NCBI RefSeq assembly: GCF_013303125.1
Contig: NZ_JABTTE010000001.1
Coordinates: 1 to 64,000 of the forward strand
DNA length: 64,000 nt
Direction of reading: 5' to 3'
Source: Calidifontibacillus erzurumensis
GTDB taxonomy: Bacteria > Bacillota > Bacilli > Bacillales > Bacillaceae_J
Below the pieces are notes generated by a model. It did no database searches. It worked only from the letters and a program-made list of their open reading frames with translations, and was not told the DNA's origin. Shown piece by piece: positions 49,485 to 59,610 of this stretch. The position numbers and the translations under genes were made by a program. Numbering within the stretch: the stretch's first letter is position 1; each line of letters opens with the position of its first letter.

Positions 49485-51836
49485 ATGGAAAGGCAGCAAT
49501 CCAACTTAATGAATGAGGAAGAAAAAAAGTATGTAAAAGGGAAAATTATTGTAATGATTTTCCATAATGAGCAAACTTTATTTTCTGTTGCGAAAGTTCG
49601 AATCTTAGATACAAATGAGCAATATGAAGATAAAGAAATTGTGGTTGCTGGTTATTTTCCATATATACATGAAGATGAAATATATATATTTTATGGAAAT
49701 TTAATAAAACATCCAAAACATGGATTGCAGTTTCAAGTCCAACATTTTCAAAAAGAGCTGCCACAAACTACAGATGGGATTATTCAATATTTATCGAGTG
49801 GTTTGTTTGTTGGCATTGGCAAGAAGACCGCTGAAAAAATCGTTAATTCACTAGGAGAACGAGCCATTTCGAAAATATTGGAAAACCCTTCTGTATTAAC
49901 AACAATCCCCAAGCTGTCTGAAGAAAAAGCTAACCTTCTTTATGAAACATTAAAGTATCATCAAGGGTTGGAGCAAATCATGATTGCCCTTGCGAATTAC
50001 GGATTCGGTCCGCAGCTTTCTATGAAAATTTATCAAACATACAAAGAGGAAACGTTAAAAATCATTGAAAGGAATCCTTACCAATTAATCGAAGATATAG
50101 AAGGAATAGGTTTTGCAAGAGCAGACGAATTGGGAAGGTCACTCGGTATTTCTGGCAATCACCCTGACCGGATTAGAGCCGGCTCTATTTATGTTTTAAA
50201 TCAGCAATCCATGCAAGAAGGACATGTTTATTTATTGCTAAAACCTTACATTGAACAAGTTTATAAATTAATTAATGAAAAAACGGATCAAGAAGAGGTA
50301 ACAGAAAACGACATTTCTCGGGAAATAATTTGTCTTAGTGAAGAGGGAAAAATTATTATTGAAGAAAATCGAGTGTACTTGCCATCCCTCTATTTCTCAG
50401 AAAAAGGTATTGTCTCAAGTTTGAAAAGAATATCAGATCAACAACAGTTTACAGATCAGTTTCCTGAATCGGAATTCTTAAAGGCGTTAGGAAGCCTTGA
50501 AGAAAGGTTAAACGTTCAATATGCTCCCTCTCAGAAATTAGCAATCCAAACTGCGCTTTCTTCTCCAATTATGATTTTAACAGGTGGTCCAGGTACAGGA
50601 AAAACGACGGTTATTAAAGGAATTGTTGAAATTTATGCAGAATTGCATGGTTGTTCCTTAAATCCGAAAGATTATGATAAAGATGAGAGTTTTCCGATCA
50701 TTCTTGCCGCACCAACAGGGAGGGCTGCAAAAAGAATGACAGAATCTACAGGCTTGCCGGCAGTTACTATTCATCGTCTACTTGGATGGAATGGATCCGA
50801 TGGATTTCAACATAATGAAGATCATCCAATAGAAGGTAAGCTTGTCATTATTGATGAATTTTCGATGGTTGATGTTTGGCTTGCCAACCAATTATTTAAG
50901 GCGCTTCCAAGGCAAATTCAAGTTGTTATTGTAGGCGATGAGGATCAATTGCCTTCGGTAGGACCTGGACAAGTTCTAAAAGATTTATTAAAAACGGAAA
51001 AAATCAAAACTGTCCGTCTAACCGATATTTATCGTCAATCAGAAGGCTCATCGATTATAGATCTTGCGCATCACATTAAAAACGGAAACATTCCAGATGA
51101 TATTACAAAACCGAAAGCGGATTACGCATTTTTTAAATGTAAACAAGATCAAGTGTTGGATGTTGTTAAACAAATAAGTGCCAGCGCGCTTAAAAAAGGT
51201 TATACAGTTCGAGATGTGCAAGTACTTGCACCGATGTACCGTGGTACTGCGGGAATCGACGCATTAAATAAAATGTTGCAAGATCTATTTAATCCGAAGA
51301 CTGAACAAAGGCGCGAACTAATATTTGGCGAAGTCATTTACCGTGTCGGCGATAAAGTTTTACAGCTTGTTAATAAGCCAGAAGATAATGTATTTAATGG
51401 AGATATTGGAGAAATTGTCAGCATCATTTATGCAAAAGAAAATATAGAAAAACAGGACCAAGTCGTTATTCAGTATGAAGGTGCGGAAGTCGTATATACA
51501 AGGCAAGATTTACATAATATTACCCATGCATATTGTTGTTCTATTCATAAATCACAAGGAAGCGAATTTCCAATTGTTATTATTCCCATTGTTAAAGGGT
51601 ATTATCGAATGTTACGGAGAAATTTAATTTATACAGCGGTGACACGAAGCAAAGATTATTTAATACTTTGCGGTGAAGAAGATGCGCTGAAAAACGGTGT
51701 AATGCGGCAAGATGAAGGACGTCAAACAACATTAGCAATAAAGTTGATTGAACGATTTGAAGATGAAGTCGCCTCTCACTTAAAGGTAAATGAAGGCGAA
51801 GATATGGAAACAATCTCACCGTATGATTTTATGTAA
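49485..51836 (+). CDS. recD2: ATP-dependent DNA helicase RecD2 (YrrC)
   Basis: A superfamily 1B 5'-3' helicase, 783 aa, of the RecD2 type that is not part of RecBCD and acts at replication forks and in mismatch repair. N-terminal part (about 1-340) with OB-like and helix-hairpin-helix segments (GLFVGIGKKTAEKIVN, IEDIEGIGFARADELG), Walker A LTGGPGTGKTT (about 364), VIIDEFSMVD, VGDEDQLPSVGPGQV and the C-terminal UvrD-like block with HAYCCSIHKSQGSEF and YTAVTRSKDYLILCG. ATG start 24 bases after yrrB. Confidence 0.95.
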   Translation: MERQQSNLMNEEEKKYVKGKIIVMIFHNEQTLFSVAKVRILDTNEQYEDKEIVVAGYFPYIHEDEIYIFYGNLIKHPKHGLQFQVQHFQKELPQTTDGIIQYLSSGLFVGIGKKTAEKIVNSLGERAISKILENPSVLTTIPKLSEEKANLLYETLKYHQGLEQIMIALANYGFGPQLSMKIYQTYKEETLKIIERNPYQLIEDIEGIGFARADELGRSLGISGNHPDRIRAGSIYVLNQQSMQEGHVYLLLKPYIEQVYKLINEKTDQEEVTENDISREIICLSEEGKIIIEENRVYLPSLYFSEKGIVSSLKRISDQQQFTDQFPESEFLKALGSLEERLNVQYAPSQKLAIQTALSSPIMILTGGPGTGKTTVIKGIVEIYAELHGCSLNPKDYDKDESFPIILAAPTGRAAKRMTESTGLPAVTIHRLLGWNGSDGFQHNEDHPIEGKLVIIDEFSMVDVWLANQLFKALPRQIQVVIVGDEDQLPSVGPGQVLKDLLKTEKIKTVRLTDIYRQSEGSSIIDLAHHIKNGNIPDDITKPKADYAFFKCKQDQVLDVVKQISASALKKGYTVRDVQVLAPMYRGTAGIDALNKMLQDLFNPKTEQRRELIFGEVIYRVGDKVLQLVNKPEDNVFNGDIGEIVSIIYAKENIEKQDQVVIQYEGAEVVYTRQDLHNITHAYCCSIHKSQGSEFPIVIIPIVKGYYRMLRRNLIYTAVTRSKDYLILCGEEDALKNGVMRQDEGRQTTLAIKLIERFEDEVASHLKVNEGEDMETISPYDFM

Positions 51837-51912
51837 GAACCGACAATCTATAGATGAATTGACCTTTACGATGGTCAATTCTGTTAGTTGAATGTTCGAG
51901 GGTGGGATCTCT

Positions 51913-52395
51913 TTGAGAACGTTCTCATCAGTGAAAGATTTGCCGGTATATAGTGAAGTTTCTGGAAAAGAACTTGGAAGGGTATACGATCTTTGTTTAG
52001 ATAAAAACGGTACTGTCAACGGTTTGATTATCGATCCAAAAGGGTTATTAAAAAAAAATAAATTTATTCCATTATCGGAAGTTTCCTCATTTGGATTGGA
52101 CGGCGTAATGGTAAAAGATGAACAAAAAGCGGAACGGATCACTGACAAACTGGTCGGATTATACTTTCTCGAAAATGGGAAAGATCATATTATCGGCAAA
52201 CCTTTAGTTACAACTGAAGGAGATAAGCTCGGTTTGGTAGAAGATGTATATTTTCTGGAAGAAATGGGCACAATCATAGGGTATGAGGTAACGGACGGAT
52301 TTTTTGCCGACATGACCGAAGGAAGAAAAGTGTATAAAACAAAAAAACCTTTAACAATTGGTGAAAATATCCTGATCGTCGATTTAACTAACTAA
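51913..52395 (+). CDS. yrrD: PRC-barrel domain protein YrrD
   Basis: A 160-aa protein with two PRC-barrel type segments (about 6-60, GKELGRVYDLCLDKNGTVNG; about 85-145, GDKLGLVEDVYFLEEMGTII). PRC barrels are small beta domains seen in photosynthetic reaction centres and RimM. Function unknown. TTG at 51913, which gives MRTFSS like B. subtilis YrrD, lies after GAGGGTGGGA; ATG at 51892 has no ribosome site. Confidence 0.85.
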   Translation: MRTFSSVKDLPVYSEVSGKELGRVYDLCLDKNGTVNGLIIDPKGLLKKNKFIPLSEVSSFGLDGVMVKDEQKAERITDKLVGLYFLENGKDHIIGKPLVTTEGDKLGLVEDVYFLEEMGTIIGYEVTDGFFADMTEGRKVYKTKKPLTIGENILIVDLTN

Positions 52396-52446
52396 TTAAA
52401 AAACGATTGAAAATTTTTTTCTAGTAAAAGAGGAGTGACAGTACCG

Positions 52447-52638
52447 ATGATGAAGTGCCCAAATTGTTCCAGTAAAGATATCGGCAAAATTGGTGTAAAT
52501 CAATATTATTGTTGGAATTGCTTTATCGAGCTGTCAGTTGGCAAAGATCGTTTGTATACCCACCAAGTTGAAGAAGATGGTACGTTAAGTTCTTTAGACG
52601 ATTTATTTACCGAAGAAGAATTGCGTTTAGAAATGTAG
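52447..52638 (+). CDS. Small zinc-ribbon protein
   Basis: A 63-aa protein with two CxxC pairs (MKCPNCSSKDIGKIGVNQYY, then CWNC), a typical zinc ribbon, followed by an acidic tail. Function unknown. The ATG at 52447 follows GAGGAGTG; GTG at 52435 overlaps that site. It sits with other short genes between yrrD and the AI-2E gene, which in B. subtilis are of the yrzR/yrzQ kind. Confidence 0.8.
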   Translation: MMKCPNCSSKDIGKIGVNQYYCWNCFIELSVGKDRLYTHQVEEDGTLSSLDDLFTEEELRLEM

Positions 52639-52661
52639 ATTATCTTCAAGGAGTGAACGGC

Positions 52662-52796
52662 ATGAATAAAACGATGACGTCTTTACTCGCTTTAGGCATC
52701 GGAGCAGCCGCCTACAGAATTGGCAAAAACAATAATTTACTAAGTGCCCGTACAGTTAGAAAAATGAGGAGACGAATTGAGCGGGCAATCTTTTAA
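52662..52796 (+). CDS. Very small DUF3918-like protein
   Basis: A 44-aa protein (MNKTMTSLLALGIGAAAYRI ... ending RRRIERAIF) with a hydrophobic N-terminal half and a strongly basic C-terminal helix. It follows AAGGAGTGAAC and is 23 bases after the zinc-ribbon gene. Similar YrzQ-type (DUF3918) proteins occur at this position in Bacillus. Function unknown. Confidence 0.75.
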   Translation: MNKTMTSLLALGIGAAAYRIGKNNNLLSARTVRKMRRRIERAIF

Positions 52797-52825
52797 CGTT
52801 GGAAATTAAATGAAGATTTTGTCAT

Positions 52826-52854
52826 AGGACTGGGTTAAACTCAGTCCTTTTTTA
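52826..52854 (+). terminator. Terminator after the small-gene cluster
   Basis: AGGACTG (52826-52832) pairs with CAGTCCT (52842-52848), extendable by G-U pairs, followed by five T. Confidence 0.8.
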
Positions 52855-52870
52855 TAAAAGGAGTGGCAGC

Positions 52871-53950
52871 ATGGGACATTCCGTCAGTATGAAATGGTTC
52901 ATTCGTTCATTAACAATACTTGTAATTTTTTTATGTATTTATGTCTTTTTGAAATTGACTCCGATATGGAAACCGGTGTTCAACATTCTTGTTTCTATTT
53001 TTATACCTCTCTTTATTTCAAGTTTCATTACTTATTTGTTATTGCCAATTGTGGAAGGTCTTTACCGTAGAGGTATCCCGAGAACAGCAGCGATCCTCGG
53101 AATTTACATTATTTTTTTTGGAGGAATCGGATTTGGTCTTTATAAACTATATCCACAAATTATTAAACAATTAAAAGACTTAAATGAAAATCTTCCAGCT
53201 TTAATGAATACATATCGGTATTGGATCGAAACAATTGATGCAAGAACGGAACATTTTCCCGAAGAAATTCATGCACGGATTGAAAAAGGTTTAAGTACTG
53301 TAGAGCAAAGTGCAAATGAATTCATTACAAACGTACTTAAATTTTTATGGGGTTTGCTTAATTCACTTATTTTATTTGCATTAGTTCCATTAATTGTGTT
53401 TTACATGTTAAAAGATATAGACGTCTTTAAAAAAACAATTTGGTATATTACACCAAGAAAATGGCGCAGACCTGGAATTGAGCTTCTAAAAGAAATTGAT
53501 GAATCATTAGGCAATTATATAAGAGGGCAACTGTTTGTTTCAATCATAATCGGTATTGTTGCAACGTTTTCCCTTTGGCTAGTAGGTATGAGTTATCCTC
53601 TCATTTTAGGAACGATTATTGGGATAACGAACATTATCCCTTATTTTGGTCCAATTATTGGAGCCATCCCATCCATTATCGTTGCTTCGACCATTTCAAT
53701 AAAAATGGTAATCATTGTTGCCATAATTGTTTTCTGTTTGCAATTTATTGAAGGAAATATATTGTCGCCATTGATCGTAGGAAAAAGCTTGCACATGCAT
53801 CCGATTGTTATTATAGTTGTACTTTTAGCGGGGGAAGAAGTTGGTGGAATGATCGGTTTAATCTTGGCTGTGCCAATAATAGCCGTTTTACGAGTTGTGC
53901 TTACCTATTTAAAGAGGTATATGGAAAAAGAAACAATTGAAAAAAATTAA
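52871..53950 (+). CDS. yrrI: AI-2E family transporter YrrI
   Basis: A 359-aa polytopic membrane protein of the AI-2E/PerM family with about eight helices. The N-terminal pair is around 10-60, there is a helical soluble loop (about 95-150), and the C-terminal part carries GNYIRGQLFVSIIIGI, GITNIIPYFGPIIGAIP and EGNILSPLIVGKSLHMHP, the family core. Substrate not known; some members are Na+/H+ antiporters. ATG behind AAAGGAGTG. Position before alaS is as in B. subtilis. Confidence 0.9.
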   Translation: MGHSVSMKWFIRSLTILVIFLCIYVFLKLTPIWKPVFNILVSIFIPLFISSFITYLLLPIVEGLYRRGIPRTAAILGIYIIFFGGIGFGLYKLYPQIIKQLKDLNENLPALMNTYRYWIETIDARTEHFPEEIHARIEKGLSTVEQSANEFITNVLKFLWGLLNSLILFALVPLIVFYMLKDIDVFKKTIWYITPRKWRRPGIELLKEIDESLGNYIRGQLFVSIIIGIVATFSLWLVGMSYPLILGTIIGITNIIPYFGPIIGAIPSIIVASTISIKMVIIVAIIVFCLQFIEGNILSPLIVGKSLHMHPIVIIVVLLAGEEVGGMIGLILAVPIIAVLRVVLTYLKRYMEKETIEKN

Positions 53951-53988
53951 CCTTGAACTTCCGATATTCAACAAATATCGATTAACAT

Positions 53989-54018
53989 TTGACAATAGTA
54001 GTAGAATATGTCTAAAAT
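53989..54018 (+). promoter_or_regulatory. Promoter of alaS T-box leader
   Basis: TTGACA (53989-53994), 18 bp, TAAAAT (54013-54018). Confidence 0.7.
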
Positions 54019-54054
54019 GATTGAGTGAATATGAAAATTACAAATAAAAATATA

Positions 54055-54322
54055 TTTGAATGATGACGGAACGAGTAGGTTACAGCCCATTTTTAAAGCA
54101 GTTTGTCAAAAGCTGCCTCCAGAGAAGAGTTTCCTTAGGCTGAAAGAAACTCTAAATGAAGAGTAACCGAACGCTATTCCTGAGTGCTTAAGCTAATAAC
54201 TTAAGCCGCTAGCCACGTTAAGGCTTTAAGGTGATGGAAGTTAATTTCCATAAACAGGGTGGTACCGCGAGAAACTTAAACTCTCGTCCCTGCAGGTAAA
54301 CTGTAGGGATGAGAGTTTTTTT
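54055..54322 (+). promoter_or_regulatory. T-box leader of alaS (Ala specifier)
   Basis: The specifier loop reads GAAC-GCT-A, with GCT (54173-54175) for alanine. The T-box sequence AGGGTGGTACCGCG is at 54256-54269; TGGT expects discriminator A, as in tRNA-Ala. The terminator (54281-54322: CTCTCGTCCCTGCAG against CTGTAGGGATGAGAG, T-run) is complete. It should switch alaS on when tRNA-Ala is uncharged. Confidence 0.95.
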
Positions 54323-54355
54323 AATATAAAGCGATAAAAAATAGGAGGTTTAATA

Positions 54356-56992
54356 ATGAAAAAGCTATCTTCCGCTCAAATACGGCAAATGTATTTGGAT
54401 TTTTTCAAAGAAAAAGGGCATGCGGTTGAACCGAGCCGTTCTCTAATTCCACATGATGATCCTTCATTATTGTGGATTAACAGTGGGGTTGCAACGTTAA
54501 AAAAATATTTTGACGGTCGCGTTGTTCCAGATAACCCGCGTATTTGCAATGCTCAAAAGTCAATTCGTACCAATGATATTGAAAATGTCGGTAAAACAGC
54601 AAGACACCATACTTTTTTTGAGATGCTCGGAAACTTTTCTATTGGTGACTATTTCAAAAAAGAAGCAATTGAATGGGCATGGGAATTTTTAACCGATGAA
54701 AAATGGCTAGGACTTGATCCAAATAGATTATCAGTTACTGTTCATCCGGAAGATGAAGAAGCTTATGAATACTGGCTTAATGTAATCGGCATTCCTGCTG
54801 AAAGAATCATCCGTTTGGAAGGAAACTTCTGGGATATTGGCGAAGGTCCAAGCGGTCCGAATACGGAAATCTTTTTTGATCGCGGTGAAGAATACGGCAA
54901 TGATCCGAACGATCCTGAATTATATCCAGGAGGAGAAAATGAGCGCTATTTAGAAATCTGGAACCTTGTATTTTCTGAATTTAATCATAATCCAGATCAT
55001 ACGTATACACCGCTGCCTAAGAAAAATATTGATACAGGTATGGGATTAGAGCGTGTTGCATCAGTCATGCAAGATGTTCCGACCAACTTTGATACAGATC
55101 TTTTTATGCCAATTATTAAAGCGACGGAAGAAATTTCAGGTGAAAAATATCGCGAAGATCCTGAAAAAGACGTTGCGTTTAAAGTTATTGCCGACCATAT
55201 CCGTACTGTAACTTTTGCGATTGGCGATGGTGCGCTTCCTTCAAATGAAGGGCGAGGGTATGTATTGCGCCGCCTTTTACGCAGAGCGGTTCGCTATGCA
55301 AAACAAATTAACATTAATCGCCCGTTCATGTACGAACTAGTTCCGGTCGTTGGTGAAATCATGGTTGACTACTATCCGGAAGTAAAAGAGAAAACAGAAT
55401 TCATCCAAAAAGTAATTAAAAATGAAGAAGAACGATTCCACGAGACATTGCATGAAGGTCTGTCTATTCTCTCAGAAGTTATTAAAACCGCTAAGGAAAG
55501 CGGAAGCACAGTCATTCCTGGCAAAGATGTTTTCCGTCTATATGACACATACGGTTTTCCTTTTGAGCTTACAGAAGAATATGCTGAAGAAGAAGGAATG
55601 ACGATCGATAAAGACGGATTTGAAGAAGAAATGGAAAAACAGCGCGAACGAGCTCGCAAAGCACGCCATGAAGAAGGTTCCATGCAAGTTCAAGGCGGTG
55701 TTCTACGCGATATTACAATTGAAAGTAAATTTATTGGCTACGACCATACAAATGCAGAGGCGCGGATTGAAGTCGTTTTACAAAATAATGACTATGCCGA
55801 CCTTGTTGGAACCGGTGAAGAAGCACAAATTATTTTAGATGTTACACCTTTTTATGCTGAATCAGGGGGACAAATTGCCGACCAAGGTTATTTGGTAAAC
55901 GATAATCTAACTCTTCGTGTAAAAGACGTACAAAAAGCACCGAACGGACAGCATCTTCATACAGTAGTTGTTGAAAAAGGTATTTTATCAAAAGGAGAAA
56001 AAGTCATCGCTAAGATCGATGAAGAAAAGCGAAATTCTATTATTAAAAACCATACGGCTACACATTTGCTGCACCAAGCATTAAAAGATGTACTTGGAGT
56101 TCATGTTAACCAAGCTGGTTCATTAGTTGCTCCAGACCGTTTACGTTTTGACTTCTCACACTTTGGACAAGTGAAAGAAGAAGAACTTGAACAAATTGAA
56201 GCGATTGTGAATGAAAAAATTTGGAACAGTCTAGAAGTTGATATTTCATATAAAGGTTTACAAGAAGCAAAAGCAATGGGAGCAATGGCGCTCTTCGGAG
56301 AAAAATATGGCGAGATTGTCCGTGTTGTTAAAGTTGGCGATTATAGCCTTGAGCTTTGCGGTGGATGCCACGTAACAAATACAGCGCAAATCGGTTTATT
56401 TAAAATTGTTTCTGAATCAGGAATCGGAGCTGGAACACGCCGTATTGAAGCAGTCACAGGCAAAGCAGCTTATATGTTGATGAATGATCAAATTCATTTG
56501 CTAAAAGTTGCTGCTGTGAAATTAAAAACAAATATGAAAGAAGTGCCAATGAGAATTGAAGCTTTACAAAGCGAAATGCGTCAATTGCAGCGTGAAAATG
56601 AATCGCTTCTTGCAAAATTGAGCAATATCGAATCAGCAAATCTTGTGAATGAAGTAAAAGAAATTAATGGAGTTAAACTCTTGGCGAAAAAAGTTAATGC
56701 AAAAGATATGAACAGCTTGCGCACAATGGTTGATGATTTAAAACAAAAATTAGGCTCTGCGGTCATCATTTTAGGTGCAGTAAATGGCGATAAAGTGAAT
56801 TTAATTGCCGGTGTAACAAAAGATCTTATCGAAAAAGGTTATCATGCTGGCAATTTAATTAAAGAAGTTGCTTCCCGTTGCGGTGGAGGGGGTGGCGGCC
56901 GTCCTGATATGGCGCAAGCGGGAGGAAAAAATCCTGATCAATTACAAGCTGCCCTGCAATATGCAGAAGAATGGATGAAAACTATTTCGTAA
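54356..56992 (+). CDS. alaS: Alanyl-tRNA synthetase
   Basis: Class II AlaRS, 878 aa: catalytic domain (about 1-250, [46 protein letters not shown]), tRNA-recognition domain, editing domain ([11 protein letters not shown] zinc ligands and CGGCHV) and C-Ala domain with [20 protein letters not shown]. All zinc ligands for the editing site are present. ATG after TAGGAGGTT; controlled by the upstream T-box. Confidence 0.98.
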   Translation: MKKLSSAQIRQMYLDFFKEKGHAVEPSRSLIPHDDPSLLWINSGVATLKKYFDGRVVPDNPRICNAQKSIRTNDIENVGKTARHHTFFEMLGNFSIGDYFKKEAIEWAWEFLTDEKWLGLDPNRLSVTVHPEDEEAYEYWLNVIGIPAERIIRLEGNFWDIGEGPSGPNTEIFFDRGEEYGNDPNDPELYPGGENERYLEIWNLVFSEFNHNPDHTYTPLPKKNIDTGMGLERVASVMQDVPTNFDTDLFMPIIKATEEISGEKYREDPEKDVAFKVIADHIRTVTFAIGDGALPSNEGRGYVLRRLLRRAVRYAKQININRPFMYELVPVVGEIMVDYYPEVKEKTEFIQKVIKNEEERFHETLHEGLSILSEVIKTAKESGSTVIPGKDVFRLYDTYGFPFELTEEYAEEEGMTIDKDGFEEEMEKQRERARKARHEEGSMQVQGGVLRDITIESKFIGYDHTNAEARIEVVLQNNDYADLVGTGEEAQIILDVTPFYAESGGQIADQGYLVNDNLTLRVKDVQKAPNGQHLHTVVVEKGILSKGEKVIAKIDEEKRNSIIKNHTATHLLHQALKDVLGVHVNQAGSLVAPDRLRFDFSHFGQVKEEELEQIEAIVNEKIWNSLEVDISYKGLQEAKAMGAMALFGEKYGEIVRVVKVGDYSLELCGGCHVTNTAQIGLFKIVSESGIGAGTRRIEAVTGKAAYMLMNDQIHLLKVAAVKLKTNMKEVPMRIEALQSEMRQLQRENESLLAKLSNIESANLVNEVKEINGVKLLAKKVNAKDMNSLRTMVDDLKQKLGSAVIILGAVNGDKVNLIAGVTKDLIEKGYHAGNLIKEVASRCGGGGGGRPDMAQAGGKNPDQLQAALQYAEEWMKTIS

Positions 56993-57067
56993 ATGAATTT
57001 TCATTTGGAAAGTCGTGTCTTTTGAACTAAATTAGTGTACAATGGAATAAAATTGGACAAGAATTTA

Positions 57068-57112
57068 GGGTGGGAGAGTGTCGGTCGGCTTGAACGTTCG
57101 AAGCCCCACCCC
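57068..57112 (+). other. Compound stem-loop before ireB
   Basis: GGGTGGG (57068-57074) can pair with CCCACCC (57105-57111), and inside it GGCTT (57087-57091) with AAGCC (57101-57105) around a GAACGTTC core. No T-run follows, so it is either a weak alaS terminator or a structured leader of ireB. Confidence 0.45.
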
Positions 57113-57137
57113 TATCTTCTATAACGGAGGTGTCCAT

Positions 57138-57413
57138 ATGAGTTCAATGGATAAAACGATGCGGTTTAACTTTCAAGAAGATCCGGTCGATGCAAATGTG
57201 AAAGATGTCCTTATCACAGTTTATGAAGCATTGAAAGAAAAAGGATATAATCCGATCAATCAAATTGTCGGTTATTTGTTATCGGGTGATCCAGCTTACA
57301 TTCCACGTCATAAAGATGCAAGGAATATAATTCGGAAAATTGAACGGGATGAATTAATAGAGGAATTAGTGAAATCCTATTTAAAGACCCATCGGGAAGG
57401 CATGAACGAATGA
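57138..57413 (+). CDS. ireB: IreB family regulatory phosphoprotein (YrzL)
   Basis: A 91-aa DUF965 protein; the Enterococcus member IreB is phosphorylated by the PASTA kinase IreK and affects cephalosporin resistance. Family sequence [35 protein letters not shown] and [20 protein letters not shown], with N-terminal threonine as in the phosphorylated region. ATG at 57138 behind GGAGGTG; a longer frame from 57078 would translate the hairpin. It overlaps ruvX by four bases. Confidence 0.93.
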   Translation: MSSMDKTMRFNFQEDPVDANVKDVLITVYEALKEKGYNPINQIVGYLLSGDPAYIPRHKDARNIIRKIERDELIEELVKSYLKTHREGMNE

Positions 57414-57826
57414 GAGTAATCGGATTAGATGTAGGTACAAAGACAATAGGGGTTGCTGTCAGTGATGAACTTGGTTGGACAGCTCAAGGATTAGAAACAA
57501 TCAAAATTGATGCAGAGCGGAATAATTTTGGTCTTGACAGAATAAAGACAATTATAGATGAGTATCATCCCGAAAAAATTGTTGTCGGTTTACCAAAAAA
57601 TATGAATGGTTCTGTTGGACCACGGGGTGAAGCTTGTCTTCAATTTGCAGAACTCCTCAAAAATACATTTCAAATTGAAGTCATTCTATGGGATGAAAGG
57701 CTTTCCACGATGGAGGCTGAACGAATTCTTTTAAGCGGAGATGTCAGCCGTAAAAAGCGAAAAAAAGTGATCGATAAAATGGCAGCAGTTATGATTTTAC
57801 AAGGATATCTTGATAGTAAACAATAA
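57410..57826 (+). CDS. ruvX: RuvX/YqgF family nuclease
   Basis: A 138-aa RNase H-like protein (YrrK), the putative Holliday junction resolvase RuvX that also processes the 16S rRNA 5' end. Motifs are [33 protein letters not shown] and [14 protein letters not shown] with the acidic residues. The ATG overlaps the ireB stop, and yrzB follows after 14 bases, the conserved ireB-ruvX-yrzB operon. Confidence 0.95.
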   Translation: MRVIGLDVGTKTIGVAVSDELGWTAQGLETIKIDAERNNFGLDRIKTIIDEYHPEKIVVGLPKNMNGSVGPRGEACLQFAELLKNTFQIEVILWDERLSTMEAERILLSGDVSRKKRKKVIDKMAAVMILQGYLDSKQ

Positions 57827-57840
57827 GGAGTAGAATAAAA

Positions 57841-58137
57841 ATGGCAAAAGAAGAAAAAGAACGAATTATTATCCCTGATGAAAATGGTGAAGAACATCTT
57901 TTTGATGTACTATTCACTTTCGATGTAGAGGAAACAGGACGGTCTTATATCGTTTTAGAGCCTGTTGGAGCAAGTGAAGACGAGGAAGAAGTTGAAGTTT
58001 TTGCTTTCCGTTATGAGGATCACGGTAGTGACGAAGATGACCTGTCTTTATTTCCGATAGAAACTGATGAAGAATGGGACATGGTCGAAGAAATGTTAAA
58101 CACTTTTACGGAAGAAATGGAAGAGGAAGAAGAATAA
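57841..58137 (+). CDS. yrzB: DUF1292 protein YrzB
   Basis: A 98-aa very acidic protein of the DUF1292 family (IPDENGEEHLFDVLFTFD, SLFPIETDEEWDMVEEML). Function unknown; it always follows ruvX in Bacillus. ATG behind AAGGAG. It ends the operon at a clear terminator. Confidence 0.92.
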   Translation: MAKEEKERIIIPDENGEEHLFDVLFTFDVEETGRSYIVLEPVGASEDEEEVEVFAFRYEDHGSDEDDLSLFPIETDEEWDMVEEMLNTFTEEMEEEEE

Positions 58138-58156
58138 AATATATGTCTGTTTATGT

Positions 58157-58192
58157 GGCGAACCAATAGTTGGTTCGCCTATTATATTTTTA
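58157..58192 (+). terminator. Terminator after yrzB
   Basis: GGCGAACCAA (58157-58166) pairs with TTGGTTCGCC (58170-58179) around a 3-nt loop, with a T-rich tail. Confidence 0.8.
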
Positions 58193-58308
58193 TGATAATC
58201 TTTAAAGTACGTATATATGTCGAATCTTTTGTATAAATTTTTCAATAAATTTCTCGAATTTTGTAGGAAATATAGTATAATATTACGGATAGGAAGGAGG
58301 AAACATTT

Positions 58309-59451
58309 TTGGAGAAATCGAATAAAAAAGATTACGATCCGAAATTTGTTGAACGTGCTGAAGAAGCGCGCCTTGTCAGAAAAATTGTTGCTATCGCTAT
58401 ATCAGTTATTGCTTTTATTGTTGTCACAAGTGCAATAGCTGGGTATTTTTATATAAATTCTGCTTTGAAGCCAGTGAATGAGGAAGATCATTCGAAAATT
58501 AATGTTACGATTCCAATCGGTTCTTCTATTCGAGGAATTGCTCAAATTCTCGAAGAAAATGGAATTATTAAAGATGCTACTGTTTTTCGCTATTATGTCA
58601 AATTTAAAAATGAATCTGGCTTTCAAGCAGGAGATTATGAATTAAGTCCATCTATGGAATTTCGGGAAATCATTGCTCATTTAAAAACAGGGAAAGTTTT
58701 AAAAGAGCCAGAATTTACAATTATCATTCCGGAAGGAAAGCATTTGGAAGAAATAGCAACGATCATATCGAAAAAAACAAATTATACAGAAAAAGAAATT
58801 ATTGCCAAACTTGATAATAAAAAATATGTTGAAAGCTTAATCGAAAAATATCCATCCATTTTATCGGACGATGTTTTTAACAAAAATATTCGCCATCCGT
58901 TAGAAGGATATTTGTTCCCGGCAACTTACGAGTTTTATGAAGAAAACCCGAAACTTGAAGAAATTATTGAGAGTATGATTGCTAAGACAGAAAGTGTCGT
59001 CTCAGAGTATCTCGATCAAGTAAAAGAAAAGAACCTTTCCGTTCATGAATTTTTGACAATTGCTTCTTTAATTGAAGAAGAAGCAACAGAAAAAACAGAC
59101 CGTGAAAATATTGCATCTGTATTTTACAATCGCTTGAAAAAAAATATGCCTCTCCAAACAGATCCTACTGTCTTATATTCATTAGGAAAGCATCAAGTAG
59201 GTATCTCCTATGAGGATTTAGAAGTTGATTCTCCATATAACACTTATAAGCATGTTGGCCTTCCACCAGGACCAATTGCAAGTCCAGGTGAAGTTTCAAT
59301 GGCAGCAGCTTTAAACCCTGCTGAAGGAAACTATTTGTATTTTTATTCAAGGCCAAATGGGGAAACAATTTTTACGGCAACATTAAATGAACACAATAAG
59401 ATTAAAAATATGTACAAGCATGAATGGGATGAATATAGAAAAAGTTTCTAA
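58309..59451 (+). CDS. mltG: Endolytic transglycosylase MltG
   Basis: MltG (YrrL) cuts nascent peptidoglycan strands at the membrane and sets glycan length. The 380-aa protein has a cytoplasmic tail, one membrane helix (about 25-50, IVAIAISVIAFIVVTSAIAG), a LysM-like subdomain (IPIGSSIRGIAQILEENGII) and the YceG catalytic domain with the glutamate in ASLIEEEA and the motifs MPLQTDPTVLYSLG and LPPGPIASPG. It starts with TTG behind GGAAGGAGG. A TATAAT box at 58276-58281 is a likely promoter. Confidence 0.95.
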   Translation: MEKSNKKDYDPKFVERAEEARLVRKIVAIAISVIAFIVVTSAIAGYFYINSALKPVNEEDHSKINVTIPIGSSIRGIAQILEENGIIKDATVFRYYVKFKNESGFQAGDYELSPSMEFREIIAHLKTGKVLKEPEFTIIIPEGKHLEEIATIISKKTNYTEKEIIAKLDNKKYVESLIEKYPSILSDDVFNKNIRHPLEGYLFPATYEFYEENPKLEEIIESMIAKTESVVSEYLDQVKEKNLSVHEFLTIASLIEEEATEKTDRENIASVFYNRLKKNMPLQTDPTVLYSLGKHQVGISYEDLEVDSPYNTYKHVGLPPGPIASPGEVSMAAALNPAEGNYLYFYSRPNGETIFTATLNEHNKIKNMYKHEWDEYRKSF

Positions 59452-59471
59452 TGAAAAAATTTTTTAAAAGG

Positions 59472-59519
59472 AAAGGGAATGTTTTTTGGGGGCGGAAGCT
59501 TTCAATTAGCATTCCCTTT
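59472..59519 (+). other. 10-bp perfect inverted repeat between mltG and trmR
   Basis: AAAGGGAATG (59472-59481) and CATTCCCTTT (59510-59519) enclose a 28-base loop. There is no T-run, so a terminator is doubtful. The loop word GCGG could pair with CCGC just after the right arm. Confidence 0.5.
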
Positions 59520-59610
59520 GCCGCTGTGATACAATATCTTGAGTGTTTTCCATTTATTCAGTACAGCCATATCGATAATAGACTGGATAAGTTGAAGGAG
59601 GTTTACCTAT

